DNA of 64,000 bases from CAIMZW01 sp037130455 (GTDB lineage: Bacteria > Actinomycetota > Actinomycetes > Nanopelagicales > Nanopelagicaceae): contig JBAXSZ010000001.1 in assembly GCA_037130455.1 (NCBI GenBank), positions 71,281 to 135,280 of the forward strand, given 5' to 3'. Made by a program: the position numbers and the translations under genes. Each line of letters opens with the position of its first letter. The first letter of the stretch is position 1. This document shows, in pieces, positions 7,959 to 16,307 of the stretch. The notes under the pieces were generated by a model that was not told the DNA's origin, made no database searches, and was given only the letters and a program-made list of their open reading frames with translations.

Positions 7959-9083
7959 ATGTCCGAATTTCTTGATGGTCTCCACCCAGATTCACTCGTA
8001 GTGGCCGCTGGCCGGCCCGATCGCACCTCTGATGCCAGCCTTAACCCAGATATCGTCTTGAGTTCTACCCGTCATCCCGGTGGCCAGATCGGCTACGGTC
8101 GTTTTGGCAACGAAACCTGGTTTGCCTTGGAAAGTGCCATTGAAGCTCTTGAACATGGGAAGACCTTGATTTTTCCCTCGGGTATGTCGGCAATAAATTC
8201 TATTTTTTCGCTCTTGCCAATTGGATCCGTAGTTACCGCTTCGCGCAATGGGTACACCGGAGTCATGAATATTTTGGCCACGATGGCCAGAAACGGCCAG
8301 ATAGAAGTTCGTTATGTCGATGTTTCTAACACGGAAGAAGTTCTTGCCGCACTTCCAGGAACTTCGCTCCTGTGGATTGAATCCCCAACAAACCCAGCCC
8401 TTGAAGTAGCAGATCTACCTACCTTAATTGCCGCCGCTAAAAGTCTTGGTATCGGCGTTGCCGTTGATAACACTTTTGCTACTCCACTTCTTCAAAAACC
8501 GTTAGATATGGGCGCCGATTTCGTTATGCAATCAGTGACCAAATATTTGGCCGGGCATAGCGATGTATTGATGGGAAGCGTTTCCACGAAGGACCCAGAG
8601 TTATTCAATCGACTTTCCGATGTTCGCAAATTTGGTGGCGCTATCCCAGGACCATTTGAAGCCTGGCTAGCCCTGCGTGGCCTACGAACCCTCTCCTTGC
8701 GTTTTGAACGCGCTCAGGACAATGCCATGGAATTAGCTCAGCGATTGTCCGACCATCCCGCAGTCGATCGCGTGAGATATCCAGGTTTAGAAAATGATCC
8801 ACATCACGAACGGGCCAAAAAATTTATGGCTGGCTTCGGTGCGGTAATTTCCATTGATGTAAAAGGCGGAGCTGCGGCGGCTGATAAAGCATGTGAATCA
8901 TCCGAACTTGTGACCTATGCAACCTCTTTGGGGGGAGTGGAATCTCTTTGGGAACGTCGTCACCGTTGGAGTTCTGAAAGCCCGACGATCCCCACCAATT
9001 TGGTCCGGATCGCAGTGGGCATAGAGAATATTGAAGATCTTTGGAAAGACATTGACCAGGCTTTACGCCGTTCTCAGGAATAA
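7959..9083 (+). CDS. Cys/Met-metabolism PLP enzyme (cystathionine gamma-synthase/lyase family)
   Basis: This 374-residue member of the Cys_Met_Meta_PP family carries the PLP lysine in QSVTKYLAGHSDVLMG. Other hallmarks are LIFPSGMSAINSI, LWIESPTNPALEVADL and AVDNTFATPLLQKPLDMGAD. C-terminal SLGGVESLWERR resembles the substrate-binding loop of the family. Cystathionine gamma-synthase, gamma-lyase, beta-lyase and methionine gamma-lyase share this framework and cannot be separated here. The gene follows the flavoprotein by nine bases and is the third gene of the operon. No SAM riboswitch is visible upstream. Confidence 0.9.
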   Translation: MSEFLDGLHPDSLVVAAGRPDRTSDASLNPDIVLSSTRHPGGQIGYGRFGNETWFALESAIEALEHGKTLIFPSGMSAINSIFSLLPIGSVVTASRNGYTGVMNILATMARNGQIEVRYVDVSNTEEVLAALPGTSLLWIESPTNPALEVADLPTLIAAAKSLGIGVAVDNTFATPLLQKPLDMGADFVMQSVTKYLAGHSDVLMGSVSTKDPELFNRLSDVRKFGGAIPGPFEAWLALRGLRTLSLRFERAQDNAMELAQRLSDHPAVDRVRYPGLENDPHHERAKKFMAGFGAVISIDVKGGAAAADKACESSELVTYATSLGGVESLWERRHRWSSESPTIPTNLVRIAVGIENIEDLWKDIDQALRRSQE

Positions 9084-9110
9084 TTAAAAAGAAAAGGGTA
9101 GATTTACCTC

Positions 9111-9263
9111 ATGTTAAAAGCGGTCCGCCGAACCTTTGGAGTAGTTGCGTTTTTCGCCTTGATTTTTGGGGCTATCAAAACCTCTTTTGAATGGCTGGCC
9201 CGAAGCGAAGATGACAACCATGAAATTTTCATCGATGAAGAAGAACGAGAAGATATTTTTTAA
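9111..9263 (+). CDS. Small single-pass membrane protein
   Basis: This is a 50-residue gene. A basic N-terminus (MLKAVRRTFG) leads into one hydrophobic helix (VVAFFALIFGAIKTSF) and a strongly acidic tail ending IDEEEREDIF. AAAAGGGTAG upstream is a ribosome binding site. Its stop overlaps the next gene's start by one base (TAATG), which argues that it is a real translated gene coupled to its neighbour. The function is unknown. Confidence 0.65.
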   Translation: MLKAVRRTFGVVAFFALIFGAIKTSFEWLARSEDDNHEIFIDEEEREDIF

Positions 9264-9640
9264 TGACGCAATACCAGCCTGGAGTATGCAATATCGGCCC
9301 TAGCGAGATCTCCCGAAGAAGGAATATTGGCATTTTGGGGGCTGTTTTGACGGTCTTGACCATCCTCATTTTTGCTTCCGCAGGTTCACCACGAATTTAT
9401 CGCTTATTAGTTTTTATCCCTGCCATGATATTTGCTACTGGGTTCGTTCAGGCTCGGAAGAAATTTTGTTTAGGTTTTGGCATTTCTGGTGTTTTTAATT
9501 TCGGGCCTGCAGGAAAACTAGATAAAGTCGAAACCGCCTTCGCTCGTGCGCAAGATCGAAGGACGGTAATCCGTATTGCACTTCAATCGTTGGTCGCAGC
9601 CGCAGCCATTACGACAGTGGCGCTTTTGCTTCCCGTTTAA
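9263..9640 (+). CDS. Conserved small integral membrane protein
   Basis: This 125-residue protein has an N-terminal CNIGPSEISRRR segment, then hydrophobic helices around ILGAVLTVLTILIFASAG and LLVFIPAMIFATGF, a short loop with KKFCLGFGISGVFNFG, and a C-terminal helix. Two cysteines flank the helices. I do not recognise a characterised family. It is coupled to the preceding micro-gene. Its 3' end overlaps the 3' end of the convergent SulP gene by 32 bases. Confidence 0.65.
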   Translation: MTQYQPGVCNIGPSEISRRRNIGILGAVLTVLTILIFASAGSPRIYRLLVFIPAMIFATGFVQARKKFCLGFGISGVFNFGPAGKLDKVETAFARAQDRRTVIRIALQSLVAAAAITTVALLLPV

Positions 9641-10973
9641 TAAATTCGGAAATTTTGGTCGCAAGAAAAAAGAAAACTGTGCCAATTAAGATTCCCCAGA
9701 TCAGATCAATAAAGAGAACCGAAAATGCAGTAATAAATATTGCTGCGATATTTATTTTGGTTGTCTTCATTAATTCTTTTAAGTTTGCTGGGCTTGCAAT
9801 CCGATAAGAAGTTCCGATTAAGACTCCTGCTAGCGCTGCAGTGGGCACTCTCGATATCACTGGATTGAGCAACAAAACAACTACCACCAGGAAAATCGCG
9901 TGGAATACCGCAGACATCCTAGTTTTTGCTCCAGAACGTACGTTGACACTAGTTCTCGCAATTGCACCTGTCGCAGGCATTCCACCAAATACTGAGGCCA
10001 CCATTGTGGCAATACCTTGTCCGAAAAGTTCTCGGTTGGGTTGGTATTTCAATTCTGGCTCATGAATATGGGCCATTTGGTCTGCGACTCTGGCTGAAAG
10101 CAACGACTCCAATGCGCCAAGAATGGCTATTTCTATGGAGGCAATAATGAGAGCTGATAGTGGCAGGTTACCGAAATGAAGGCTAGATACTTTAAATATT
10201 TTTGACGGAAGCTTCCCGACGGTGGATGTATCCAAATGTAATGCGGTTGCCACAACTGTGGCAAAAACTATTGCTACAAAGCTTGCCGGAATGTGGAACT
10301 TGATTTTAAGTTTTCGAGAAATGAAGGGGTACCCAAATTTAACGATAATAGTAAAGACGACCAATGAAATTGCGCTCCAATTGACTCCCGCGGAAATGGC
10401 ATTCTTGGCGGTATTTATTGCTACAAAGAGAGTATGAGTACCAGGGGCTTTATGAAAATCAAATGCCGTGGGAGCTTGCTGCAACCCAATAACCATCGCA
10501 ATTCCTAAGGTGAAACCTTCCATGACCGGCCATGGCGTCTTGTTGATGATATTTCCGGCTCGAAATACACCGGCCAAAACAATGATTATTCCCGCTAAAA
10601 GACCTAAGGGAGCCAATGCAGAAATGCCGTATTGGGTCACTATTGGAACCAGGACCACCGTCATTGCTCCTGTTGGTCCACTTACTTGAAAACGGGATCC
10701 ACCCAAGAGAGCCGCTATTAGCCCAGCCAATATCGCAGTGATAAGACCAGACTGCGCTCCTGACCCTGTTGTTATTCCAAATGCCATAGCAAGCGGAAGC
10801 GCAACGATTCCGACAGTTATCCCTGCCATTAAGTCGTGGCGCCAAGATTTTCTTAGGCCTAGATAATCTTTGGAATTTGGTAGCAGATCTCTCAGTATGT
10901 GCATGATTAACAAAGGTACTAGATGAATTGCTCTTTTATGATCATTCTCGAGCCTGTGAGACGAATCAATCAT
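9609..10973 (-). CDS. SulP-family inorganic anion transporter lacking a STAS domain
   Basis: This 454-residue transporter begins its membrane core with HDLMAGITVGIVALPLAMAF and GGSRFQVSGPTGAMTVVLVP, the SulP family signature. Further helices include MVASVFGGMPATGAIARTSVN. The protein ends about ten residues after the last helix, so the cytoplasmic STAS domain found in most SulP proteins is missing. Sulfate and bicarbonate are the usual substrates, and the sequence does not decide. An internal ATG at 10904 would give a more usual N-terminus, but the longer start sits four bases downstream of a plausible transcription start. Confidence 0.88.
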   Translation of the reverse strand: MIDSSHRLENDHKRAIHLVPLLIMHILRDLLPNSKDYLGLRKSWRHDLMAGITVGIVALPLAMAFGITTGSGAQSGLITAILAGLIAALLGGSRFQVSGPTGAMTVVLVPIVTQYGISALAPLGLLAGIIIVLAGVFRAGNIINKTPWPVMEGFTLGIAMVIGLQQAPTAFDFHKAPGTHTLFVAINTAKNAISAGVNWSAISLVVFTIIVKFGYPFISRKLKIKFHIPASFVAIVFATVVATALHLDTSTVGKLPSKIFKVSSLHFGNLPLSALIIASIEIAILGALESLLSARVADQMAHIHEPELKYQPNRELFGQGIATMVASVFGGMPATGAIARTSVNVRSGAKTRMSAVFHAIFLVVVVLLLNPVISRVPTAALAGVLIGTSYRIASPANLKELMKTTKINIAAIFITAFSVLFIDLIWGILIGTVFFFLATKISEFIKREAKAPLS

Positions 10974-10982
10974 TTTTTTTAG

Positions 10983-10989
10983 TACATTA
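10983..10989. promoter_or_regulatory. Overlapping divergent -10 elements (glycosyltransferase / sulP)
   Basis: Plus strand: TACATT at 10983-10988, six bases, then the GTG start at 10995, a leaderless arrangement. Minus strand: the same bases read TAATGT (10989-10984), ten bases before the sulP ATG. The two genes therefore appear to share one short, nearly symmetric promoter core. Confidence 0.45.
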
Positions 10990-10994
10990 CCCTA

Positions 10995-12299
10995 GTGAGT
11001 TTGCCAGGACTAAACCCAAGCCCTAAAGCACTACATATCGTTCTTAATGGTGTGATGGAAGATTCACGAGTTCTCAAATGTGCGTGGTCTTTGGGTAACG
11101 CCGGCTGGGACGTTTTGGTAATAGGTTCCTCACCACATAGCCACCGAGATTCTTTCACTATCGGTTACGCAAAGATCGATCGCCTTTCAGTGAAAATAGT
11201 TGTTAAGCAAGAAGCTGCCGCGAAGGTATTAAGAGCGCTTCGATATTACAAACGCCGTTTTGAAGCCGAATTTTTACCGCTAAAAAAGCCTGCCGTCCCA
11301 AATTTGCGGAAAGGTTTGTCAGAAATATTGCCGGTGGCCATGAGTTTCGCACCCGATGTAGTTCATGCCCACGATTACACCGCACTTCCGATTGCTGGTT
11401 CAATTGTTGAAAGTTTGCGAAAATCCGGAATTAAGGCCGCCCTCGTCTATGACGCACATGAATATGTACCGGGAGTTGGACATCTGCAAAAGCCACTTCG
11501 GGATATGTATACCGCTGAAGAAAGAAAATACTCTTCGGCGGCAAAGGCAATATTGTCTGTTAGCGAGGGAATGTCAGATCTACTGATTCCTCATCTTGGG
11601 ATAAAGAACAGACCTGAGATCGTTGCCAATGACCCCTTGGTTGAAGGTCAGATGGCATCCAAACGGAATCTTCGTAATGACTGTGGAGTAGGTGCAGAAG
11701 TTGCGCTGATGGTTTATTCAGGGGCCGTAGCGCCGCAGCGTGGCATAGCCACTGCCGTTGAAGCACTTCGCAAACTGCCATCCCTTCATCTGGCACTAAT
11801 CGCGAATCCGGCTAACAAAACGGTACAAGATTTAGTCGCCGGGGCAGAAGATGTTTCAGATCGTTTTCACGTTTTGCCTTACGTCCCAAATGCAGAGTTG
11901 GTTTCCTATCTATCTTCAGCCGATATTGGATTGATCCCTATCCACCACCGCTTAAATCATGAAATATCGTTAATCACTAAGTTTGGCGAGTACATGCAAG
12001 CTAGGTTACCCATCGTTGTCAGCGACGTAAAAACTATGTCCGAAGAAGTGATTCGCTTAGGCAATGGCGAAGTCTTCACTGCAGAAAATACTAATGAATT
12101 TGTTTCAGCGGTTAGTAAAGTTCTGGATAATCCCAAGAAATATCGAGATGCTTATACTCCCGAACGATTAGCGGAAAGAAGTTGGGAACGTCAAGCAGAG
12201 CACTTGGTTGAGATCTACAATCGGATCTCTAATAAAGTGCCACAAGCTCGCGAACATATGAGATTTGAAATAACAGAACCAGAAAAAATCCACCACTGA
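10995..12299 (+). CDS. Glycosyltransferase, GT4-like
   Basis: This 434-residue GT-B-fold glycosyltransferase has an N-terminal acceptor domain with VVHAHDYTALPIAG and VYDAHEYVPG, and a C-terminal nucleotide-sugar domain with VYSGAVAPQRGIATAVEAL, LPYVPNAELVSYLSSADIG and a conserved EISLITKFGEYMQARLPIV segment. It probably transfers a sugar from a nucleotide donor onto a lipid- or polymer-linked acceptor. It starts at a leaderless GTG and faces the nucleotide-sugar operon tail to tail. That context suggests work on the same surface glycan. Donor and acceptor are unknown. Confidence 0.85.
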   Translation: MSLPGLNPSPKALHIVLNGVMEDSRVLKCAWSLGNAGWDVLVIGSSPHSHRDSFTIGYAKIDRLSVKIVVKQEAAAKVLRALRYYKRRFEAEFLPLKKPAVPNLRKGLSEILPVAMSFAPDVVHAHDYTALPIAGSIVESLRKSGIKAALVYDAHEYVPGVGHLQKPLRDMYTAEERKYSSAAKAILSVSEGMSDLLIPHLGIKNRPEIVANDPLVEGQMASKRNLRNDCGVGAEVALMVYSGAVAPQRGIATAVEALRKLPSLHLALIANPANKTVQDLVAGAEDVSDRFHVLPYVPNAELVSYLSSADIGLIPIHHRLNHEISLITKFGEYMQARLPIVVSDVKTMSEEVIRLGNGEVFTAENTNEFVSAVSKVLDNPKKYRDAYTPERLAERSWERQAEHLVEIYNRISNKVPQAREHMRFEITEPEKIHH

Positions 12300-12304
12300 A
12301 ATTA

Positions 12305-13600
12305 TTAACTTGCAGGCGCTCCGATGACTCGGAAGATTGTTCCGCTGAAATTGGAAGGATGTAAAGTTCGGCGACCATCAACCACGGCTTTTACCCCAGG
12401 AAAATCTCTTGCGGTAAGAGTTTTGTATTCCTTGTGATCGGCTTGAAGGATCAAACCTTCAATAGCTTCTCCAATTTTATAAGGTGCAAATCCGTATTTG
12501 ATGATTTCCTCATCGGTATACATCGGGTCGTGAACTACGACTTGAGCGCCTTGGTCTTGCAGCGCAGTAACAGTAGGGAAGACACCGGAGAAGGCAGATT
12601 CCTTAACGCCACCTCGATAAGAAATTCCTAACACAGCTACTTTTTTTCCTGCAAGGGAGCCAAGGGATCCAGCCAAAATATTGACGGCATGGCTTGGCAT
12701 TCCAGCGTTGGCTTCTCGGGCCGATCGGACCACCGTTGCCGCAGGATCGTTCCACAAATAAAATCTTGGATAGATAGGAATGCAATGGCCGCCTACCGCA
12801 ATGCCTGGTTGATGAATATGGCTATAAGGCTGGGAGTTGGAAGCGGAAATTACCTTTGAGATATCGATATTGGCAGTCTCGGCAAAAATCGCAAACTGAT
12901 TTGCAAGGGCAATATTGACATCGCGGTATGTGGTTTCAGCCAATTTAGCCATTTCGCTGGCCTCACAGGTAAGAAGGTCCCAGACGCCATTTGGCTCGGC
13001 TAAATCTGGGCGATCATCGAAATCCAAGACCTCGTTGTAAAAGGCGATGCCTGCGGCGGTACTTGGAGTATCAATGCCTCCGACTAGCTTGGGATATTTT
13101 CGAAGGTCAGCGAAGACCCTGCCAGTAAGAACGCGTTCCGGAGAGAAAACCACGTGAAAATCCACGCCGGCTTTAAGTCCAGATCCTGCTTCAAGTGCTG
13201 GTGTAAATCTATTTCTAGTCGTACCAACCGGAAGTGTGGTTTCGTAGGACACTAAAGTGCCCGCCTTAAGTCCGGCGGCGATTTTTGCGGTTGCATCATC
13301 CATCCAACCAAAATCGGGGATTCCTTCGTTATCTACGAAGAGAGGGACGACTACCACTACTGCTTGAGCTTGCGCCACGGCATCAGTTGTATCCGTTGTT
13401 GCTCGGAGGTTTCCGCTAGCCACCACTTCCTTCAAGTATTCACTTAAGAAGGCTTCTCCTGGGAATGGTTCGGAACCTGCGTTGACTTGGTCAACAGTTG
13501 TGGCGTTAACGTCACAACCGATAACTTCATGCCCTTTCTTGGCGAATTGAACCGCTAACGGCAACCCAATTTTTCCTAAAGCAACGACGGCAATTTTCAT
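12305..13600 (-). CDS. Nucleotide-sugar dehydrogenase (UDP-HexNAc 6-dehydrogenase, WbpA/WecC-like)
   Basis: The enzyme oxidises C6 of a UDP-sugar to the uronic acid in two NAD-dependent steps. Its 431 residues begin with a Rossmann motif (IAVVALGKIGLPLAVQFAKK), then SYETTLPVGTTRN and VFSPERVLTGR. The catalytic cysteine is in GGHCIP at about residue 273, and AKLAETTYRDVNIALANQ holds the conserved Lys/Asn. Its partners in the operon are a WlbA-like 3-dehydrogenase, a WlbC-like aminotransferase and a WlbB-like acetyltransferase. UDP-GlcNAc is therefore the likely substrate, giving UDP-GlcNAcA. It overlaps the upstream gene by four bases. Confidence 0.9.
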   Translation of the reverse strand: MKIAVVALGKIGLPLAVQFAKKGHEVIGCDVNATTVDQVNAGSEPFPGEAFLSEYLKEVVASGNLRATTDTTDAVAQAQAVVVVVPLFVDNEGIPDFGWMDDATAKIAAGLKAGTLVSYETTLPVGTTRNRFTPALEAGSGLKAGVDFHVVFSPERVLTGRVFADLRKYPKLVGGIDTPSTAAGIAFYNEVLDFDDRPDLAEPNGVWDLLTCEASEMAKLAETTYRDVNIALANQFAIFAETANIDISKVISASNSQPYSHIHQPGIAVGGHCIPIYPRFYLWNDPAATVVRSAREANAGMPSHAVNILAGSLGSLAGKKVAVLGISYRGGVKESAFSGVFPTVTALQDQGAQVVVHDPMYTDEEIIKYGFAPYKIGEAIEGLILQADHKEYKTLTARDFPGVKAVVDGRRTLHPSNFSGTIFRVIGAPAS

Positions 13601-14595
13601 AACGAGATAGTTTCCTTACTGGTAGCACTTTGAAGCATTGCCTCGGCAACGGCAACGGTCGCAAGACCTTGCTCCATGGTCACGATTCTTTCTGTGGCCC
13701 CTGGTAGGCCTAGTACCGCATCCCGGAAAGCTTCATGTTCAGAACGTAGCGGTTCAGGTTTAGCAATTGCATAGCGGACAACATCACCCTCGCTGACACC
13801 GCGAAATGCAGCCACCGAATCCCATTCAGTCACAACAGAGGCATTTGCATAATAAGTAAGGTCGGCGGTCAAGGTGTCGGCAACCAAGGTTCCGCGTTCG
13901 CCAGTAACCATAGTTAAGCGCTCCTTAAAAGGAGTTAACCAGTTGACCAAGTGATTAGTGATGATTCCATTTCGAAGTTCACCAATTGCGGCAACCATAT
14001 CTTCGTGAGCTCGGCCCGACTTGTGGGCAGTTCTGGCTGAAATGGTTGCGAATGGTGATCGTGCGACCCATGCAGTTAAATCGATGTCATGCGTTGCTAG
14101 ATCTTTAACAACTCCGACGTCGGCAATGCGAGCTGGAAAGGGCCCTTGGCGGCGAGTAATTATTTGGTAGACCTCGCCCAAATCACCTTCATCTAATTTC
14201 TTTCGAAGCTGTTGCAAGGCCGGGTTGTACCGTTCAATATGTCCGACCGCACCGACCAAACCACGACTGGCAAATGCTGCAGTGATTCGTTGGGCTGCGG
14301 GAGTGTCGACTGCTAGTGGTTTTTCGATCATGGCATGAACGCCAGCTTCAGCAAGAGCCAATGCTAGTTCTTCATGAAAGGCCGTAGGAGCGGCCACCAT
14401 GGCGTAATCAATACCCAATTTAATTAATTCCTGAACAGTGGCAAGAACCGGACGACCACCAGCGACTCCATGTGCATCTCCCATGGGATCTGATACCGCG
14501 ATCAGATCTACGCCATCAAGTGAACCAAGAACTCGTGCATGGTGGCGGCCCATCATGCCCAATCCGACTAACCCTGCTCGAAGTTTGGCAGCCAT
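13597..14595 (-). CDS. Gfo/Idh/MocA oxidoreductase (UDP-GlcNAcA 3-dehydrogenase, WlbA/WbpB-like)
   Basis: This 332-residue NAD-dependent dehydrogenase starts with LRAGLVGLGMMGRHHARVL and has the family motif IEKPLAVDTPAA. By context it would oxidise C3 of UDP-N-acetylglucosaminuronic acid to the 3-keto sugar, which the next enzyme transaminates. VGHIERYNPAL matches the substrate region of WlbA-type proteins. The start codon directly abuts the upstream aminotransferase stop, and the stop overlaps the dehydrogenase start by four bases, so the operon is tightly coupled. Other Gfo/Idh/MocA substrates are possible in principle. Confidence 0.87.
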   Translation of the reverse strand: MAAKLRAGLVGLGMMGRHHARVLGSLDGVDLIAVSDPMGDAHGVAGGRPVLATVQELIKLGIDYAMVAAPTAFHEELALALAEAGVHAMIEKPLAVDTPAAQRITAAFASRGLVGAVGHIERYNPALQQLRKKLDEGDLGEVYQIITRRQGPFPARIADVGVVKDLATHDIDLTAWVARSPFATISARTAHKSGRAHEDMVAAIGELRNGIITNHLVNWLTPFKERLTMVTGERGTLVADTLTADLTYYANASVVTEWDSVAAFRGVSEGDVVRYAIAKPEPLRSEHEAFRDAVLGLPGATERIVTMEQGLATVAVAEAMLQSATSKETISL

Positions 14596-15678
14596 TTATA
14601 GGGTCGCTGCTACTTCGTTAACGGCGGAGACAATTGTTTCCAAATCTTGTTGAGACAGCGATGGATGCACCGGAAGCGATAAGCATTCTTTGATGACCAA
14701 TTCAGTTTCTGGAAGATCAATGGTGAGATCAAATGAAGGCAAGCGATGAATCGGTGTTGGGTAATAAACGCCAGAGCCGACTCCGCGCTCGGTTAATCCA
14801 GCCATGAAAGCATCTCGTTTTTCAGCAGAGCCACCTGGGATTCTTATGGTGTATTGATGATACGAATGGGTGGTGTTGGGAGCCAAGTAAGGAACTACAA
14901 CGCCCTTCAGGTGTGCATCTAAATAAGCTGCATTGTCCTGGCGAGTTTTTGTCCAACCGGGCAACTTTCGAAGTTGAACTCGGCCAATAGCTGCGTGGAT
15001 ATCGGTCATGCGAGTATTGAAACCAATGATTTCGTTCTTATAGCGGATTTCTTGTCCCTGATTTCGAAGAAGCCTTAGAGTGCGCGCGATATCTGCATCG
15101 TCGGTAACAACCATTCCACCTTCACCAGCGGTCATGTTCTTCGTGGGGTAGAAGGAGAAGGATGCGACAACGCCAAATTCGCCAGAATTACGGCCGTTGA
15201 GTGAAGCCAGATGGCCCTGAGCTGCATCTTCTATTATTTTGACACCATATTTTGAGGAAATTTCTTCGTATCTATCCATCGCAGCAATATGACCATAAAG
15301 GTGAACCGGCATGATTGCTTTTGTTTTTGATGTGATCAAGGTTTCCACATGATCAGGATCCATGTTGAAAGTCTTTGGGTCGATATCGGCAAAGATGGGA
15401 ACTCCGCCAGCCAGCACTACTGAGTTGGCAGTCGCGGCAAATGAAAAGGATGGCACGATGACTTCATCGCCAGGATTAATCCCTGCTGCGATAAAGCCCA
15501 AATGCAACGCAGATGTTCCAGAGTTCATCGCAATGCAATGACGCCCGCCAACAAATTCGGAGAACTCGGCTTCAAAGGCTGCAACCTCAGGACCTTGTGC
15601 CAACATTCCGGAACGAAGGACTCGGTCAACGGCTTCGCGTTCTTCATCACCAATAATTGGCTTCGCTGCTGGAATCAT
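14596..15678 (-). CDS. DegT/DnrJ/EryC1/StrS aminotransferase (WlbC/WbpE-like)
   Basis: This 360-residue PLP sugar aminotransferase has the nucleotide-sugar aminotransferase start MIPAAKPIIGDEEREAV. It also has FVGGRHCIAMNSGTSALHLG, IIEDAAQGHLASLNG, and SFYPTKNMTAGEGGMVVTDD with the PLP lysine in PTKN. It would transfer an amino group (usually from glutamate) to the 3-keto-uronic sugar to give UDP-GlcNAc3NA. It overlaps the acetyltransferase upstream by one base and is adjacent to the 3-dehydrogenase, the order expected for this pathway. Confidence 0.92.
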   Translation of the reverse strand: MIPAAKPIIGDEEREAVDRVLRSGMLAQGPEVAAFEAEFSEFVGGRHCIAMNSGTSALHLGFIAAGINPGDEVIVPSFSFAATANSVVLAGGVPIFADIDPKTFNMDPDHVETLITSKTKAIMPVHLYGHIAAMDRYEEISSKYGVKIIEDAAQGHLASLNGRNSGEFGVVASFSFYPTKNMTAGEGGMVVTDDADIARTLRLLRNQGQEIRYKNEIIGFNTRMTDIHAAIGRVQLRKLPGWTKTRQDNAAYLDAHLKGVVVPYLAPNTTHSYHQYTIRIPGGSAEKRDAFMAGLTERGVGSGVYYPTPIHRLPSFDLTIDLPETELVIKECLSLPVHPSLSQQDLETIVSAVNEVAATL

Positions 15679-16289
15679 TATTTTTCACTTTCTTCGATGA
15701 GTTGATCGGATGAAATTTCGGTGTAAATCTTCTGACTCTCGGGGCATCGGAACTGGTGGTTGCCAATGTCTTCTAGCGGCAGCCCAGCTTTGCCCACCCA
15801 ACGGATCCTTCGTGCTGGGACTCCGGCCACTAGTGCAAAATCTGGCACATCTTTAGTGACAACGGCACCTGCGGCCACCAGCGCCCAAGCACCAATCGTT
15901 ACTGGCGCAACGCATACGGCACGGGCACCGATACTTGCTCCATCTTTGATGGTAACGCCGACCGCATCCCAGTCACTTGCCGACTTCAAGGTGCCATCAG
16001 GATTAACAGAGCGTGGAAATTGGTCATTGGTCAGTACCACGGCTGGACCGATAAAGACTCCGTCGCCCAAGGTGGCTGGCTCATAGACCAAGGCATAATT
16101 TTGAACTTTGCAGTTATTGCCCATGACCACGCCTGATCCGATGTAAGCCCCTCGCCCGATGATGCAGTTTTCGCCCATCTGAACCTGGTCTCGGACTTGC
16201 ACTAAATGCCAGATTGAACTGCCATCCCCAATAACGGCGCTTTCATCTACATCAGCGCTCGGCGCAATTCGGGGAGGTCGGTTAGACAC
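15678..16289 (-). CDS. Left-handed beta-helix N-acetyltransferase (WlbB/WbpD-like)
   Basis: This 203-residue hexapeptide-repeat acetyltransferase shows the repeats across residues 10-150 (for example MGENCIIGRGAYIGSGVVMG and ALVAAGAVVTKDVP). LVYEPATLGDGVFIGPAVVLTND is the conserved acceptor-site segment of this subgroup. It would N-acetylate the 3-amino group, completing a UDP-2,3-diacetamido-2,3-dideoxy-glucuronic acid. A C2 epimerase that would give the manno form was not found here. Translation starts at GTG 16289 behind a leaderless promoter, making this the first gene of the four-gene operon. Confidence 0.9.
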   Translation of the reverse strand: MSNRPPRIAPSADVDESAVIGDGSSIWHLVQVRDQVQMGENCIIGRGAYIGSGVVMGNNCKVQNYALVYEPATLGDGVFIGPAVVLTNDQFPRSVNPDGTLKSASDWDAVGVTIKDGASIGARAVCVAPVTIGAWALVAAGAVVTKDVPDFALVAGVPARRIRWVGKAGLPLEDIGNHQFRCPESQKIYTEISSDQLIEESEK

Positions 16290-16295
16290 CCGCTA

Positions 16296-16301
16296 AGCCT
16301 A
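16296..16301 (-). promoter_or_regulatory. -10 element of the diacetamido-sugar operon
   Basis: On the minus strand TAGGCT is followed by six bases and then the GTG start at 16289. The geometry suggests a leaderless mRNA for the four-gene operon running down to 12305. Confidence 0.4.
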
Positions 16302-16307
16302 CCTTGA

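Noticed and set aside
9084..9110. SAM or other riboswitch near the Cys/Met genes
   Set aside because: The leaders at 5213-5244 and 9084-9110 are too short and show no conserved riboswitch helices.
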